From Oppiella nova (taxonomy: Eukaryota > Arthropoda > Arachnida > Sarcoptiformes > Oppiidae), in contig CAJPVJ010000549.1 in the NCBI GenBank assembly GCA_905397405.1, positions 1-23,301 on the forward strand: 23,301 nucleotides of DNA, in the 5' to 3' direction. This document shows, in pieces, positions 14,293 to 21,402 of this stretch (position 1 is the first letter of the stretch; each line of letters starts with the position of its first letter). Below the pieces are notes generated by a model, which was given only the letters and a program-made list of their open reading frames with translations, was not told the DNA's origin and ran no database searches. The position numbers were made by a program, and so were the translations under genes.

Positions 14293-14324
<32 letters not shown>
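14293..14324. repeat. (GA)n microsatellite
   Basis: 32 bp of uninterrupted GA units, about 0.6 kb downstream of the signal-peptide exon. Confidence 0.9.
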
Positions 14325-14327
<3 letters not shown>

Positions 14328-14522
14328 AATGACAAAAGGAGTGTTAAGTTAATCGCTTGAATAAAGAGAGAAAAAAAGGAGAATTTTCTGATCCGATAAC
14401 CAGAAAAATATGAAGTGATTATGAGTTAAGATATTTATGACGAAAGTCTAACCAAACACTAATAGTAATTGTGATAACCGTGTGTTTCGTTGTGTTCAAC
14501 ACTTTTATCACCGCAATAACCA

Positions 14523-14629
14523 TCAAAACAAATGAATGCCATTCCCATAGCCATAGCACCGACAGCCACACTGTATGGTATGGGCAGTGGTGTCGGTGCG
14601 ATGTGTCGGGTGGTGACAGACAACATGGC
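14523..14629 (-). CDS. Weak candidate second exon: His/Cys/Gly-rich short C-terminus
   Basis: Joined in phase 1 to the signal-peptide exon through ctgag|GC, this would add 34 residues and a TGA: HVVCHHPTHR first, ending CGCRCYGYGNGIHLF. A signal peptide followed by a small Cys/Gly/Tyr-rich peptide would be a plausible secreted product, and the segment is GC-rich. Against it, the acceptor has a poor pyrimidine tract, a better-looking acceptor 57 nt further on gives a hydrophobic frame instead, and no family is recognised. Confidence 0.18.
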
Positions 14630-14946
14630 CTCAGCGCCAGTCGACTAACTCTATTAGACTTGGAGTGAGAGTATAGCGAAGACACAGGCATTGAAGGGAT
14701 GTATCAGCGATTCAGTGATCGTAAGGCATAACACATAACACATTGGAAATGGTGTGGAATATCGGCTCTATTGGCGAAACACTAAGACTACTGCTTCTGC
14801 TCTGCACTCAAAACCATTCAATGAATGCTATTTCGCGACCAAAATATCATTTTAAATAAAATTTTGTCGCTCTCTGGTCTGGACAATGGGTCCAGCAATG
14901 TATCAAGGCACATTTGGCACATTCACGACAGGCACGAGTCGCTCAC
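14630..14946. other. Segment just downstream of the signal-peptide exon
   Basis: Mixed composition with moderate GC at 14700-14820 and 14880-14940. Would be intron 1, or its first part. It contains a small hairpin at 14879-14895 (CTGGAC / GTCCAG). No coding support. Confidence 0.4.
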
Positions 14947-15010
14947 CTTTTTTGATGGCTTGGGATGAGGTTAGAAGAGCAGCAAAGATGAGAAATACTT
15001 TGTAACCCAT
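14947..15010 (-). CDS. First coding exon of an unidentified secreted or membrane protein (signal peptide)
   Basis: ATG in good context (A at -3, G at +4) opens 21 codons, MGYKVFLIFAALLTSSQAIKK, then the first base of a Gly codon and a consensus donor G|gtgagc (phase 1). The peptide is a textbook signal sequence: one Lys, a hydrophobic core VFLIFAALL, and a small-residue cleavage region SSQA. Local GC is well above background. The gene points left, the same direction as CAT, with about 1.8 kb between the distal CAT stop and this ATG. Mature protein unknown: the next exon is not securely found, and the first intron may run through much or all of the left part of the window. Confidence 0.6.
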
Positions 15011-15018
15011 TATAGCAT
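15010..15018 (-). promoter_or_regulatory. Minimal upstream ORF (ATG-CTA-TAA) overlapping the main start
   Basis: A two-codon ORF in a different frame ends immediately before the signal-peptide exon; its TAA shares one base with the main ATG (TAATG). It has a purine (G) at -3. Such minimal uORFs are known to tune main-ORF translation by termination and reinitiation. Its presence in the mRNA depends on the transcription start lying upstream, which I infer from the GC-rich leader. Confidence 0.4.
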
Positions 15019-15720
15019 TGCCTTCTGAGCGCTGTTTTCAAGTCAAGTGTTGTTATTGTCGATGAGATTAGGAGTGAGTCGTCGGCGGTTCGGCTCCGGT
15101 AGTAGCGGCCGACCGATCAGTTCAGTGTCAAACAGTCTGTTCACAAGTATTTGTGACAATATTTTCGGCGATAAACCAATAACTGTGAGAATGGCTATAA
15201 AACACAGACCACTCTCGCCGTACAAACAGTATATATATGACTATATATACTATGTTTTGAATGTTATTCCTGTGAATCGCACGCCTCTAATGTCTCTTTC
15301 ACTGAGAGATAGCGAGGTCTCAGCGATAGTACAATATATGAGACAACAGTTCAACCAAAGGAACCGTAGGATCGAGTGCTTGCTATAGCGAACTCACTGT
15401 CAGTGTTCACTATATCAACACAATATACAGAACTGTATGTACTGTTGGGTACAGACTCTGAACGCGAGAGACAGAGAGGGAGAGAGAGAGCAAAGAGAGA
15501 GAGAGAGAAACTTCGCCGTCGAGTATAGAGTTAGGGAACGGTGTCGTGAATTCTCTCCAGCCCTGGGATGTACAGCACAACAGCTTAAGCTCTGGGCAGT
15601 GAGACGGGAGGGACGGGCTTAGAGATCTGCCTGCGCTCACAGAATATCTGCCAACGCCTGTGACGTCAAACGGCAACCGACAGAATGAGATATATATGAG
15701 ATATACAGCTATTGATCGAG
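15011..15720 (-). promoter_or_regulatory. GC-rich promoter / 5' leader island of the secreted-protein gene
   Basis: About 700 bp clearly richer in G+C than the flanks, directly upstream of the signal-peptide ATG. It contains TATATATA-type stretches at 15230-15249, an isolated plus-strand CTATAAAA at 15195-15202 with a CAGT about 31 bp downstream, and a CT tract (minus sense) at 15465-15509. Open frames of 60-113 codons exist on both strands here but none resembles a known protein; CpG-rich leaders often produce such frames. Confidence 0.4.
15465..15509. repeat. Imperfect (GA)n tract in the promoter island
   Basis: About 45 bp of GA units broken by CAGA, GGG and CAAAG. In flies, GAGAG elements in promoters bind GAGA factor; whether that applies here is unknown. 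Confidence 0.85.
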
Positions 15721-16819
15721 TGGTTCACGAATTGTACACTTCTTCCATACATACATACATTCTCTCAGCAGACCTAACTGTTCTCATAGCACTGGTAGGT
15801 CTATGGGAATACACACACAAGTGATCAACACATGCACTTCTTGTTCACATACTCCACACTACTACAGGCGTTACCTGTTTACCAGTCTATCTATTAAATT
15901 AAAGTATTTCTAGACAATACATGGTAGGTATGCCGTGCGAGCACTGGGAGCACAGGTATCCTACAAGAAAAGGTCATATAATTTAAGAAAATGATGAATT
16001 ATATGGATATTAGGAGAATATATCGTGAGTTACGCTATATTTAGTTATTTAATGTTTAGAGTTATCGCTATTTAATGTGAAACAGTTATTCACTGTTAGA
16101 ATAAAATACAATTTTTATGATCCCTTTTTCATTCAATAATATTCCGTAATAATAGAGTCCAACGAATAGGAAATACAAAACAGTTTACAGTTTATAGATA
16201 TGGATCAGAAAAGTATATATAAAAACATAATAATAATAAACATTAAAAATTATGGTAATCTTTATAATAAATTCTGAGCGAAACTGATATACAGAATACA
16301 AGTGAAATATTCGTTTAGTATTAAAAGCCAGAATATTTTTGTTGATATTAAATCATGAGATATTTTGCATATTTATTTTTATATGATACAGTATTAAAAA
16401 TTATTATAATAAGGCAAATACCTATTTTATACTGCAATAAAATTTAATCATAGAGTTTGTGTTTCAATTGAATAGGAATTATAAATAACTTTAACTTCAT
16501 ATCACAAGTCATGTACTTTTTGGTATCATTATAGACTCTATAATATAGAGCTTTGCAGTAATCGTCTTTATATAAGAATCTGAGGGTAAATAAAATAGTT
16601 TTCCCGATAAACATATTATAAAAATGAATTCATGCGATTACATAAGTCGCCCAAATTCTGAGAATTATAGCCATAAATAGTCAATAAATATATAAAGAAT
16701 TATAAAAATTCTTTCAATTTGTCATTTGAAAGAGGAATAAATACATAAATAAAGATTCACTAATATATCGCTAAAATTATATAAGGAATGTGTGTCTAAA
16801 ATGTCTAAACACTTGTATA
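15721..16819. other. Intergenic region between the CAT 3' end and the secreted-protein promoter
   Basis: Expected to hold the 3' UTR of CAT isoform B at its right side. Otherwise AT-rich with no supportable exon. A short (CATA)n tract lies at 15747-15760. Confidence 0.5.
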
Positions 16820-17004
16820 TCATGTACTCATAAGCAGCGGCTCATTCTCTTCGCATTCATTAATTGTCTGATTTTCTTCATCTATATTCACGTCATTATC
16901 ATCTGGTCTTCGGATGTGAGCATTGGTTTCCCTACGAATGCGCTCCTCATCAGATAAATAGCCGGTGCTCTCTCTTATACCATAAGAAAAATAAACAATA
17001 AATC
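16820..17004 (-). CDS. CAT alternative last exon B (distal), long acidic tail with dileucine motif
   Basis: Acceptor tgcattttag, then 60 codons and TGA, in phase with exon 14 (G|GA). Encodes residues 616-675 starting [12 protein letters not shown], very like the IYFSYGIRHS of vertebrate CAT2, so this is certainly CAT coding sequence and not a chance ORF. The tail is acidic ([12 protein letters not shown]) and ends [15 protein letters not shown] fits the [DE]xxxL[LI] endosome/lysosome sorting signal (residues 667-672). The open frame continues upstream of the acceptor, but there it only translates the pyrimidine tract. It could instead be a leftover from a lost tandem copy, but the intact frame and matching phase favour an alternative exon. 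Confidence 0.85.
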
Positions 17005-20000
17005 CTAAAATGCAAAAAAGAAAGAACAAAAACAAAATCAAATATTTATTTTTTATTAAATTCATAATTTGATTTGCGGGTAGTTTTTAATTACAATTGA
17101 AATAAAAGTTATGAAAAAATTGAGAGAAATGTTTGTTAAGACAGCTCTTCGTATTGATTATATGATTGTTATACAAGAGTACAAAAATCAGATGAAAGAA
17201 CAACATTAGGTTGAAAAATGCAAATAAAATTCAATGTAAAACATGATTTAAAATATAGATAAACAATAATAATATCAATAAAGTAATTGGTAAACAATTG
17301 TATAGTACAGTATATTAAGTTAGAAATGTTTGAATGTTACCGTATTAATACAATAATAATATCTATGTACTGTATAATATGTATATATTTTATTAAGTTT
17401 TATATAAAAACAATCGTTTCGTAAGTAATCAAATCAATCGATTAAAATCAAACCTTTAAAAACAATCTCTTAAACAATACAATAGTAATAATAATAATAA
17501 TAATCAGATCATCAATAAAACAACTCAAAAGCAAACTCTAATAAATCTCTTTAACAAAACAAAAATCATAATAACTTTAAAACACTAACAACTTATGTAT
17601 GACTTTTTATAATACAATTGTATGAAAAATATTACCGTATAACAATTTTTAAAAATTGATTTTTCCGTTTGAAATATATTTTTAAAACACGATTTATAAA
17701 AGCTGAATAATGCTTTGAATCTCAATAATAAACGATTCAAAAAGTCAAAATAAAAGCAAATTAATAACAGTCAAAAAGTTATGGTATATAATGTAATATG
17801 TTTGAAAATCCATTTGTTTTGAATTGAATTTTGAAAATCTCATAGAAGTTCTTATAGTATGAATGACTAGTCTTTCACAGAATTCATGGCAACAGAATTG
17901 TCTTTAGTTTCATATTTGATAATCGGATGATTTTTTCTATCAATCCTTTCATTGCTGTTCCAAATGCCGTACAGAACATAAATGCTTAGCCCTATTGGAA
18001 AGGTATGTATAGGTATAGTATAGTACAGCCAACAAAACCAATAATAGTGACAAAAGAATACGTTTTAAAACACAAGAATACGTTAAGGAAAACGATTGAA
18101 GAGATTAAATGAACACAAAATCAAATCATAATAGAGTGTAACGAATAGAGGGAGAGAAGTGAGAGATTCAATGAAATATGACTTACCGATGAACATCCAA
18201 ACCCCGAACCGAATCCATGTCATAGTCGATAGTTTGAGCATTAGGTAGAAGTTTACAAAAACACTAAACAAAATAAATTTATATCATTATTACCGGTACT
18301 GTATTACAAAACAAATCAATTAAAAGTTAGTTATTTTATACCTCAAAAATGGCACCCATGGAACCAAAGGTACCTTTATTCAAAAATTACAAATTACGGT
18401 ATATTTAAATTTTAAACCAAATTCTGTATTTACAAAGAAATACCTGAAATGATATCCTTTTAGCCGAAGATGGCTGTGTCGATAAGGCAATAATGGTAAC
18501 GATAACCTTCACAAAAACCACAGAACACACGACAATAGAAGTGATATCAGCTTTAGCCAATTTGTCTTCCAATGACACAAACAGTGAGTCCAATACAATC
18601 AAAAGGAGACCTAAGATATAGGCAAATCATACAAACATTAGTCTTAAAATAGCCATTAATGAGATAATAATTAATTCATTAAACGGTTGCTTACATGTAA
18701 TGATAATGAGTGCCACAGAAACTTTGGAAGAGAGCGGTGACGGTGTCGTGAGTTTCTCCAAATTGAAACACTGGCGCAACACATCCTTATAGCTGTAAAC
18801 CCTATTATCGTTGGAATCATTGGAACTGCCGACAAAGTGATTGGTGTTCATTGAGTTATCAGAACCGGGAGAGGAGGGGAAGGCATGCATCGCATCGGCT
18901 TTATATCTAGATAATACGTGGGATTCAATTACTTATTAAAACAATACAATCAAAACGAGTGGAAAACTTTTCTACCAGAAAAACATATCAAACAATTGAT
19001 GAAAAAATAAAAACAAGAATAAAGCGAACGAAATAATTGGCAAAGAAGTAGAGGATAGCCGACAACTCACTCGTTATCAACACTGTCTTTAAGTGGAGTC
19101 ACTTCGTGGGCGTCACCGACGAGACGGTCGGAGTCAGACAAACCGATTTTGTTCGCAGAATCACTATATCTGCGGACACAACACATTCAAAAAAAGCTTA
19201 TTGTCAGACAAAATACGGCGACATATACATCAATACATGTAAAACATTTATGCCAACATTTATGCCAATAATTAAACATTTAGTGAAGTTTACCTCAGTA
19301 TGAGCACAGATATAGCAACTAAAGTATACGCCAATAAAGTACCTGTAAATGTGTTAAAAAAATATTATTTAATTAAATCAATTTGTGACAATTATATACC
19401 AATAGACATCATGTCAGCCAATTCTTTGACGTCAAACATGGCAGCCATACCACCGGCAAACACGCCCGACACGCCGGTAGCCAAGAGGGGTGTCTTGAAC
19501 TTCGGGTGAACGGTGGCCAAGAATCGGAAGATAACGCCATCGCTGGCCATCGAATACAGAACTCGAGGCAATGGAAACATCGCTCCGAGAAGACTAGTTG
19601 ATAGACCTGTGAGCGCACCGATAGATATGATCCATTTGGCGACGGGCCAGCCCGCGTGCTCAAACACGTAGGGAAGGGGAGCACCGTTTGTGAGCTCTTC
19701 GGTTTGCAGATAGTATGGCATCATTAGGGTCTGGATGGCAGACACTCCGAAATAGGCCAGAAATACCAACAGCAGAGACAACACTATTCCTATAGGAATA
19801 GAGCGCTGGGGGTTACGGGCCTCCTCTCCAGTCGTGGCGATCACATCGAAACCAATAAATCCTTTATAGGTATTGACATATACTGTATAATAAGAGTGCG
19901 AATCAATAAACAAAACAAATGGTTAGTACCGTAGAAACAAGTGGCAGCGCCGGCCATCATCCCGGAGAACCCAAATGGCATAAAACCCCCGGAGCCGTGA

Positions 20001-21402
20001 CTGCAATACAAATATTGATTGTTTGAAAAGGAGTTTAATTGAAAGCAAAAATAATTCATGTATTAAAAGCAATCAATGCCAACCCTTTGGGCACGTCATC
20101 CTCAGGAATAGTCCAGTTCTTAATGTCTGCTTTGAAGGAACCGGCGATGACTATAAACAGAACCACTAATAGATTCAAACCCGTAAAGATTGAGTTAAAA
20201 CGTGTCGACTCTTTCACACCAATTGATAACATGGCTGAAAATATTTTTAAATTAATTAATTTAAATTAAATAAACACAATATTTTACTATAACTTCATTA
20301 CCTGTTAATAAGAGTGTTATTCCAAATGCAAGGAAGTCTGGATAAGCGGACAGTCCGGTCACGTCTATAGGCATCCATTCCCTGAAATGGGCCTGAATGG
20401 TGCCGTTGACCAGAGCATCGATATAAAGACTATAACCTCTGGCTACTGATGCCGTCCCTAAAGAAACAAATATTATGTCAAATAAAACAGCGATGGATTA
20501 AATCGATAATCAAATACCGATAACGTATTCCAAGATAAGATTCCATCCGATGATAAATGCCATTAACTCTCCTATTATTGAAGATATTGAGTTCAAAGTT
20601 ATCAATAAATTGTGTCAATAAAGTAGACAATCAACGATTATAATCGTACCGACGGTTACGTATGAATATACATAAGCGGAACCGGCTTTTGGGACTCGGG
20701 CTCCAAATTCGGCATAACATAGTCCAGCAAACACTGACGCGACGGCAGCTGTTCATTACATTCATAATCATATATTTTAGTCATTATAAAAAGTTTTTTT
20801 TAAACATTTCAAAAGATAATGTTTTGTTTATCTTTTGTGTTTCTTGAAAAATAAAAATTTAATCAAAAAATTCCCCAAATTGGAGCCAAAAATGTGATAA
20901 CATATTTGTGTAATCACATGACTTGATTTATATATGATTTAATCAATATTTGATAAATATTTTAAATAATATTATTATATTAAGTATGAAAACGTAATTC
21001 TAAACAAAATGTCTAAATACTAGTCCAGTTGATTCTTAGTCAGTATGGCTTCAATCAAAAATTGGGGAAATCTTTTGGGTATGAGATATAGTGTCAGATA
21101 ATTGACTGACGACAGAGACATACCGACAAAAAAGCTAAGGGTGACGGCAGGTCCGGCAGTCCTACTGGCCACCTCCCCGGCCAATACGTAGATCCCAAGG
21201 CCTAGAGTGCTGCCAACGCCTGATGAATGGCAGAGAAATTAAATTAAATTAAATGTACAATTAATTGGATTATGAAACACAAACCCAAAGCCGTTAAATC
21301 AAGTGTCGATAGGCATCGATCGAGTCTGGTTTGGGTTAGGGATGACTGCTCGATGTGTTTGCGCCGCAACAGGGCTTTGATTATGTATGCGAGGGATGGC
21401 AT
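16820..21402 (-). CDS. Cationic amino acid transporter (CAT/SLC7 family), whole gene, 15 coding exons with two alternative last exons
   Basis: Plasma-membrane carrier family for arginine, lysine and ornithine; the fly relative slimfast feeds the TOR pathway. Exons (minus strand): 21402-21285, 21219-21124, 20748-20650, 20571-20518, 20457-20302, 20234-20084, 20000-19930, 19861-19400, 19342-19294, 19169-19071, 18906-18695, 18610-18444, 18373-18342, 18263-18187, then 17991-17867 or 17004-16820. All introns are GT-AG and all phases join without a break, giving 655 or 675 residues, close to CAT1 (629) and CAT2 (658). Family signatures: GVGSTLG in span 1, [16 protein letters not shown] with Glu106 aligned to the transport-critical Glu107 of mouse CAT1, [14 protein letters not shown], and TKTP-like FKTP in the loop before span 9, as in high-affinity CAT1/CAT2B. 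Fourteen membrane spans are expected; the large cytosolic loop is residues 420-511. The family is certain; which arthropod paralogue it is cannot be told, so no symbol is given. Confidence 0.96.
17389..17394 (-). terminator. Possible poly(A) signal for CAT isoform A
   Basis: Minus-strand AATAAA about 470 nt past the exon A stop, and the only canonical hexamer I found between the two last exons. Such hexamers are common by chance in this AT-rich sequence. No equally clear signal was seen for exon B; the nearest AATAAA is at 16372-16377. Confidence 0.3.
17485..17504. repeat. (AAT)n microsatellite
   Basis: About six to seven uninterrupted AAT units between the two alternative CAT last exons. 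Confidence 0.8.
17867..17991 (-). CDS. CAT alternative last exon A (proximal), short C-terminal tail
   Basis: Acceptor ttccaatag, then 40 codons and TAG. Encodes residues 616-655, [20 protein letters not shown] and onward, finishing span 14 (IYVLYGI) and a tail of about 30 residues ending SVKD. In phase with exon 14 (G|GG). It fits the family's I-Y-x-x-Y-G-I-x-x-S pattern less well than exon B. An antisense AATAAA at 17389-17394 could end this isoform. Confidence 0.88.
18187..18263 (-). CDS. CAT exon 14: span 13 and first half of span 14; branch point for the two 3' ends
   Basis: Residues 590-614, [19 protein letters not shown] then GVWMFI, close to the human FVNVYLMMQL and WVRFAVWMLIG. Donor G|gtaagt is a perfect consensus in phase 1 and can join either last exon, 195 or 1182 nt away. 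Confidence 0.96.
18342..18373 (-). CDS. CAT exon 13: 32-nt micro-exon, VPxxPxxPxLS motif
   Basis: Encodes residues 579-588 ([10 protein letters not shown]) plus two bases of Ser589, matching the V-P-F-L-P-x-x-P-x-L-S entry into span 13 of CATs. Acceptor aataaag, donor AG|gtataa. At 32 nt it would be missed by most ab initio gene callers, but it is needed to keep the frame. Confidence 0.93.
18444..18610 (-). CDS. CAT exon 12: spans 11-12
   Basis: Residues 524-578, with [10 protein letters not shown] completing span 11 and [19 protein letters not shown] as span 12, then SFQ before the conserved VP motif. Acceptor tatcttag, donor CAG|gtattt. The only phase-0 intron in the gene follows. Confidence 0.93.
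18695..18906 (-). CDS. CAT exon 11: cytosolic loop and start of span 11
   Basis: Residues 453-522. A Ser/Asn-rich stretch ([11 protein letters not shown]), then [18 protein letters not shown], comparable in position to the loop segment before span 11 of CAT1, then [11 protein letters not shown] entering the membrane. The acceptor is tatctag at 18907; the nearer ataaag would break the frame. Donor T|gtaagc. Confidence 0.92.
19071..19169 (-). CDS. CAT exon 10: large cytosolic loop, first part
   Basis: 99 nt, residues 420-451, beginning [10 protein letters not shown]. Hydrophilic, rich in Asp and Ser. Acceptor tccgcag, donor GA|gtgagt, phase 2 at both ends, so it could be skipped without shifting the frame. 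Sequence in this loop is not conserved in the family, so support comes from splice sites, phase and position. Confidence 0.9.
19294..19342 (-). CDS. CAT exon 9: span 10
   Basis: 49 nt, residues 404-418 ([15 protein letters not shown]), matching the human GTLLAYSLVAACVLVLRY stretch. Acceptor atttacag, donor AG|gtaaac, phase 1 to 2. Arg419 is split across the next intron. Confidence 0.94.
19400..19861 (-). CDS. CAT exon 8: spans 6-9 and substrate-affinity loop
   Basis: Largest exon, 462 nt, residues 250-402. It begins [18 protein letters not shown], continues through [18 protein letters not shown] (span 7) and [17 protein letters not shown] (span 8), then [17 protein letters not shown] before span 9, and ends ELADMMSI. 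The FKTP loop lies where mammalian CAT2A and CAT2B differ in affinity; here it looks like the high-affinity form. Acceptor cctataaag, donor G|gtatat. ORFs on the other frames here are shadows. Confidence 0.97.
19930..20000 (-). CDS. CAT exon 7: GFMPFGFSG motif, start of span 6
   Basis: 71 nt, residues 226-248. Contains [12 protein letters not shown] and AGAATCFY, both nearly identical to vertebrate CATs. Acceptor tattgcag, donor G|gtacta, phase 2 in and phase 1 out. Confidence 0.95.
20084..20234 (-). CDS. CAT exon 6: span 5 and extracellular loop 3
   Basis: Residues 176-224. Starts [20 protein letters not shown], matching the family's L-x-x-G-V-K-E-S-x-x-x-N stretch, then a hydrophobic run [11 protein letters not shown], then KNWTIPEDD in the outer loop. 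Acceptor attttcag, donor GG|gttggc, changing the phase from 1 to 2. Confidence 0.95.
20302..20457 (-). CDS. CAT exon 5: extracellular loop 2 and span 4
   Basis: Residues 124-174, starting [19 protein letters not shown] and ending [11 protein letters not shown]. The N-G-T at residues 140-142 is a possible N-glycosylation site in the predicted outer loop. Acceptor tttctttag, donor G|gtaatg. Symmetric phase 1, 156 nt. Confidence 0.95.
20518..20571 (-). CDS. CAT exon 4: span 3 micro-exon carrying the critical Glu
   Basis: Only 54 nt, residues 106-122 ([17 protein letters not shown]). Glu106 aligns with Glu107 of mouse CAT1, whose mutation abolishes transport. Acceptor ataatag, donor G|gtattt, symmetric phase 1. 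Confidence 0.94.
20650..20748 (-). CDS. CAT exon 3: span 2, first cytosolic loop
   Basis: Residues 73-104, containing [19 protein letters not shown] and then VYSYVTV. The A-R-V-P-K-x-G-S-A-Y loop is near-invariant in CATs. Acceptor gaacag, donor G|gtacga. Symmetric phase 1, 99 nt. The preceding intron (20749-21123, 375 nt) is the longest in the gene apart from the one that skips to the distal last exon. Confidence 0.96.
21124..21219 (-). CDS. CAT exon 2: membrane span 1 into span 2
   Basis: Residues 41-71, with the [15 protein letters not shown] signature of span 1 followed by [11 protein letters not shown]. This is the strongest family fingerprint in the gene. Acceptor ttcatcag, donor G|gtatgtc; phase 1 at both ends and 96 nt, so a symmetric exon. 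Confidence 0.96.
21285..21402 (-). CDS. CAT exon 1: start codon, cytosolic N-terminus, start of span 1
   Basis: Encodes residues 1-39 plus one base of Gly40, beginning [15 protein letters not shown] and ending in [10 protein letters not shown], the family's R-C-L-x-T-x-D-L-x-A-L stretch. The ATG at 21402 is the first in frame after an in-frame TAG about 54 bases upstream. The donor is G|gtttgtg, phase 1. The first 20 bases of this exon are repeated on the plus strand at 23282-23301, inside the inverted repeat. Confidence 0.93.

Larger units (their letters stand above)
8621..14522. other. Mostly non-coding stretch with several GC-richer islands
   Basis: GC-richer islands at about 8690-8800, 9650-9710, 10110-10270 and 10960-11160 alternate with AT-rich DNA and the repeats listed separately. 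No exon was supportable. If the signal-peptide exon at 14947-15010 has a long first intron, this stretch would lie within it and the islands would be candidate regulatory elements. Confidence 0.4.
17005..17866. other. Intron / 3' UTR space between the two alternative last exons
   Basis: AT-rich and with stops in all frames. It serves as 3' UTR if exon A is used and as intron if exon B is used. It holds a short (AAT)n tract at 17485-17504. No third last exon was found. Confidence 0.6.

Noticed and set aside
14471-14691. Open frames of 65 and 90 codons on both strands
   Set aside because: No recognised motif. The minus-strand one contains a Trp-rich hydrophobic run unlike any known family; only a third frame was kept, as a weak exon candidate.
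15047-15388. 113-codon plus-strand open frame in the GC-rich island
   Set aside because: It lies antisense to the probable leader of the secreted-protein gene, has no recognisable domain, and overlaps another open frame on the opposite strand, as expected from GC-rich sequence with few stops.
19106-20269. Plus-strand open frames across the CAT gene
   Set aside because: Antisense shadows of CAT exons and introns.
20860-21070. TCCCCAA-type inverted ends within CAT intron 2, suggesting a miniature transposon
   Set aside because: The inverted match is only about 8-10 bp and imperfect, with no target-site duplication seen.
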